In this document: positions 63,171-64,000 of the stretch, in pieces
Numbering within the stretch: position 1 is the first letter of the stretch
Layout of the letters: every line of letters starts with the position of its first letter
Source: Ammoniphilus sp. CFH 90114
GTDB lineage: Bacteria; Bacillota; Bacilli; Aneurinibacillales; RAOX-1
Reading direction: 5' to 3'
Assembly (NCBI RefSeq): GCF_004123195.1
Contig: NZ_SDLI01000009.1
Coordinates: forward strand, 62,001 to 126,000
Length of the DNA stretch: 64,000 bases
The notes under the pieces: model-generated
Databases searched by the model: none
Told to the model about the DNA's origin: nothing
What the model saw: only the letters and a program-made list of their open reading frames with translations
Made by a program: the position numbers and the translations under genes

Positions 63171-63854
63171 TTATTTTTTCTTTACTGAATCTATTGTGCG
63201 GATATAAGCTTTACGCGAATTCTCTATATGGTCTTGCGTCATTTTCATCGCTTTATCAATTTGACGTTCACTCATCGCTTGCAAGATATCTTTGTGTTCA
63301 TGGAGCGCTTCTCTCATTCGTCCAGGAACTTCGTATCCAATATGAGCGAAGGCTCGAATATAATCAACCAAATCACTTAACATTTCATATAATCGTGGAC
63401 TTTTGGCTGCTTTATATAAGAAGTTGTTAATTCTAATATGAAACTGAGAAATTTCCTCATCTTCGTTTCCAGCTAACAGACGATTGGTTTCTTCTATTAA
63501 TTCATCTAATTCCTTAGTCATAAATTCATCTAACCGTTCCGTTGCAAGTTGCACAGCCAGAACCTCTAAAGAAGACAGGATCGAAAATACTTCTAGTACT
63601 TGTTCAAGAGAGATCTGGGAAACGATGACTCCCTTTCTTGGAACAGTCGTTACAAAGCCTTGTGACTCTAAACGTAATAGGGCTTCTCGAATCGGTGTCC
63701 GGCTAATTTTTAATTTATCTGCTAGCTCTCGTTCAACTAACCTTTCCCCCGTCTTTAATTCACCCTTTAAGATTTCATTTTTTAAATACTGGTAGACCTT
63801 CTCGCGAATCGGTACCAGCTCTTCTACGACCCATTCATCTTTTTGTGAAAGCAT
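63171..63854 (-). CDS. GntR family regulator, FadR subfamily (copy 2)
   Basis: 227 aa with the same layout as copy 1: KISRTPIREALLRLES in the winged helix and HIENSRKAYIRT at the FCD end. ATG 63854 follows GGGGGTGGGGAG. The strong match with copy 1 over both domains indicates duplication. It is read away from the membrane protein gene to its right. Confidence 0.93.
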   Translation of the reverse strand: MLSQKDEWVVEELVPIREKVYQYLKNEILKGELKTGERLVERELADKLKISRTPIREALLRLESQGFVTTVPRKGVIVSQISLEQVLEVFSILSSLEVLAVQLATERLDEFMTKELDELIEETNRLLAGNEDEEISQFHIRINNFLYKAAKSPRLYEMLSDLVDYIRAFAHIGYEVPGRMREALHEHKDILQAMSERQIDKAMKMTQDHIENSRKAYIRTIDSVKKK

Positions 63855-63880
63855 CTCCCCACCCCCTCTTTCTTTTTCTC

Positions 63881-64000
63881 TTAGCTTAGTAGAATCGCAC
63901 CATAAGCTAGGGATCCGGCAATAACGAAAGATGGATGGATCTTAATCAACTCCATGGCCACAAAGCTTCCGATCGCTAGAATCGCTGTATGAATCATGCC
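63881..64000 (-). CDS. Membrane protein C-terminus, partial (possible chromate-transporter family)
   Basis: Only the last 39 codons are visible. They form two hydrophobic stretches, AILAIGSFVAMELIKI and SFVIAGSLAYGAILLS. The pattern (helix, basic-proline turn IHPSF, helix, end) resembles the end of ChrA-type transporters, but it is too short to name. Stop TAA at 63881-63883, 27 bp before gntR copy 2. Confidence 0.4.
   Translation of the reverse strand, partial: GMIHTAILAIGSFVAMELIKIHPSFVIAGSLAYGAILLS

Overview
The window is low-GC Gram-positive DNA and looks like an endospore-forming member of the Bacillales, most likely Paenibacillaceae or the Brevibacillus/Aneurinibacillus/Ammoniphilus group. 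The genus is inferred from gene content, not proven. The evidence is strong AGGAGG-type ribosome sites, frequent GTG/TTG starts, many sporulation genes (ytrH, ytrI, spoVR, prkA, yhbH, YheC/YheD-type proteins, GerP-like proteins) and long runs of B. subtilis-like gene neighbours. I see no rRNA, tRNA, CRISPR array, phage or insertion sequence.

Layout. 1-6.2 kb: malic enzyme (cut by the window edge), dnaE, ytrH-ytrI, a 60-aa ORF and ytpI. 6.3-9.2 kb: a TRAP dicarboxylate-type transporter (dctM, dctQ, dctP) lying between ytpI and ytoI. 9.4-16.2 kb: ytoI, trmB, an M48 protease, a LysM-SH3-NlpC/P60 endopeptidase, ytkL and a YheB/DUF445 protein. 16.3-23.1 kb: an operon of five YheC/YheD-type ATP-grasp proteins with an embedded GNAT-like protein, behind a candidate sigma-K promoter. 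23.1-29.4 kb: a Cys-rich protein, spoVR, a hemerythrin-like gene with an Fnr-type box, yhbH, prkA and a 30-aa membrane ORF. 29.4-35.5 kb: trmL, yhbB, queG, rnhA, a B3/B4-domain protein, an isolated YgxA C-terminal domain, udk and ygzB. 35.6-42.4 kb: an orphan sensor kinase, a divergent Hsp20/GerPC-like and GerPA/PF-like locus, a CGNR zinc-finger protein with a membrane-anchored GH18, perR and a PduO-type adenosyltransferase. 42.4-47 kb: two small hypothetical genes, a three-gene ABC-2 exporter and gsaB. 47-52 kb: gltB. 52-58.2 kb: methionine salvage, with mtnK-mtnA diverging from an S-box-controlled mtnW-mtnX-mtnB-mtnD. 58.2-64 kb: ygaD-type ABC exporter, ygaC, GNAT, a coiled-coil protein, two paralogous FadR-type GntR regulators flanking a small membrane protein and a 2Fe-2S ferredoxin, and the end of a membrane protein.

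How the genes work together. The sporulation content is concentrated in three blocks: the YheCD array, the prkA/yhbH/spoVR trio and the GerP-like/Hsp20 locus. Metabolic modules are methionine salvage (six enzymes, one riboswitch), the TRAP importer plus malic enzyme (C4-acid use) and glutamate synthase. The window also holds parts of the B. subtilis ygaC-ygaD-gsaB-perR-ygzB-ygxA neighbourhood, now scattered over 27 kb.

The signals I consider most worth follow-up are: the ATP-grasp array; the GerP-like/Hsp20 locus; an Fnr-type box centred about 41 bp upstream of the inferred start of the hemerythrin gene; a FadR-type operator at the malic enzyme promoter; a hairpin separating the gltB Shine-Dalgarno from its ATG; and two clusters of short GCGGA/TCCGC palindromes.
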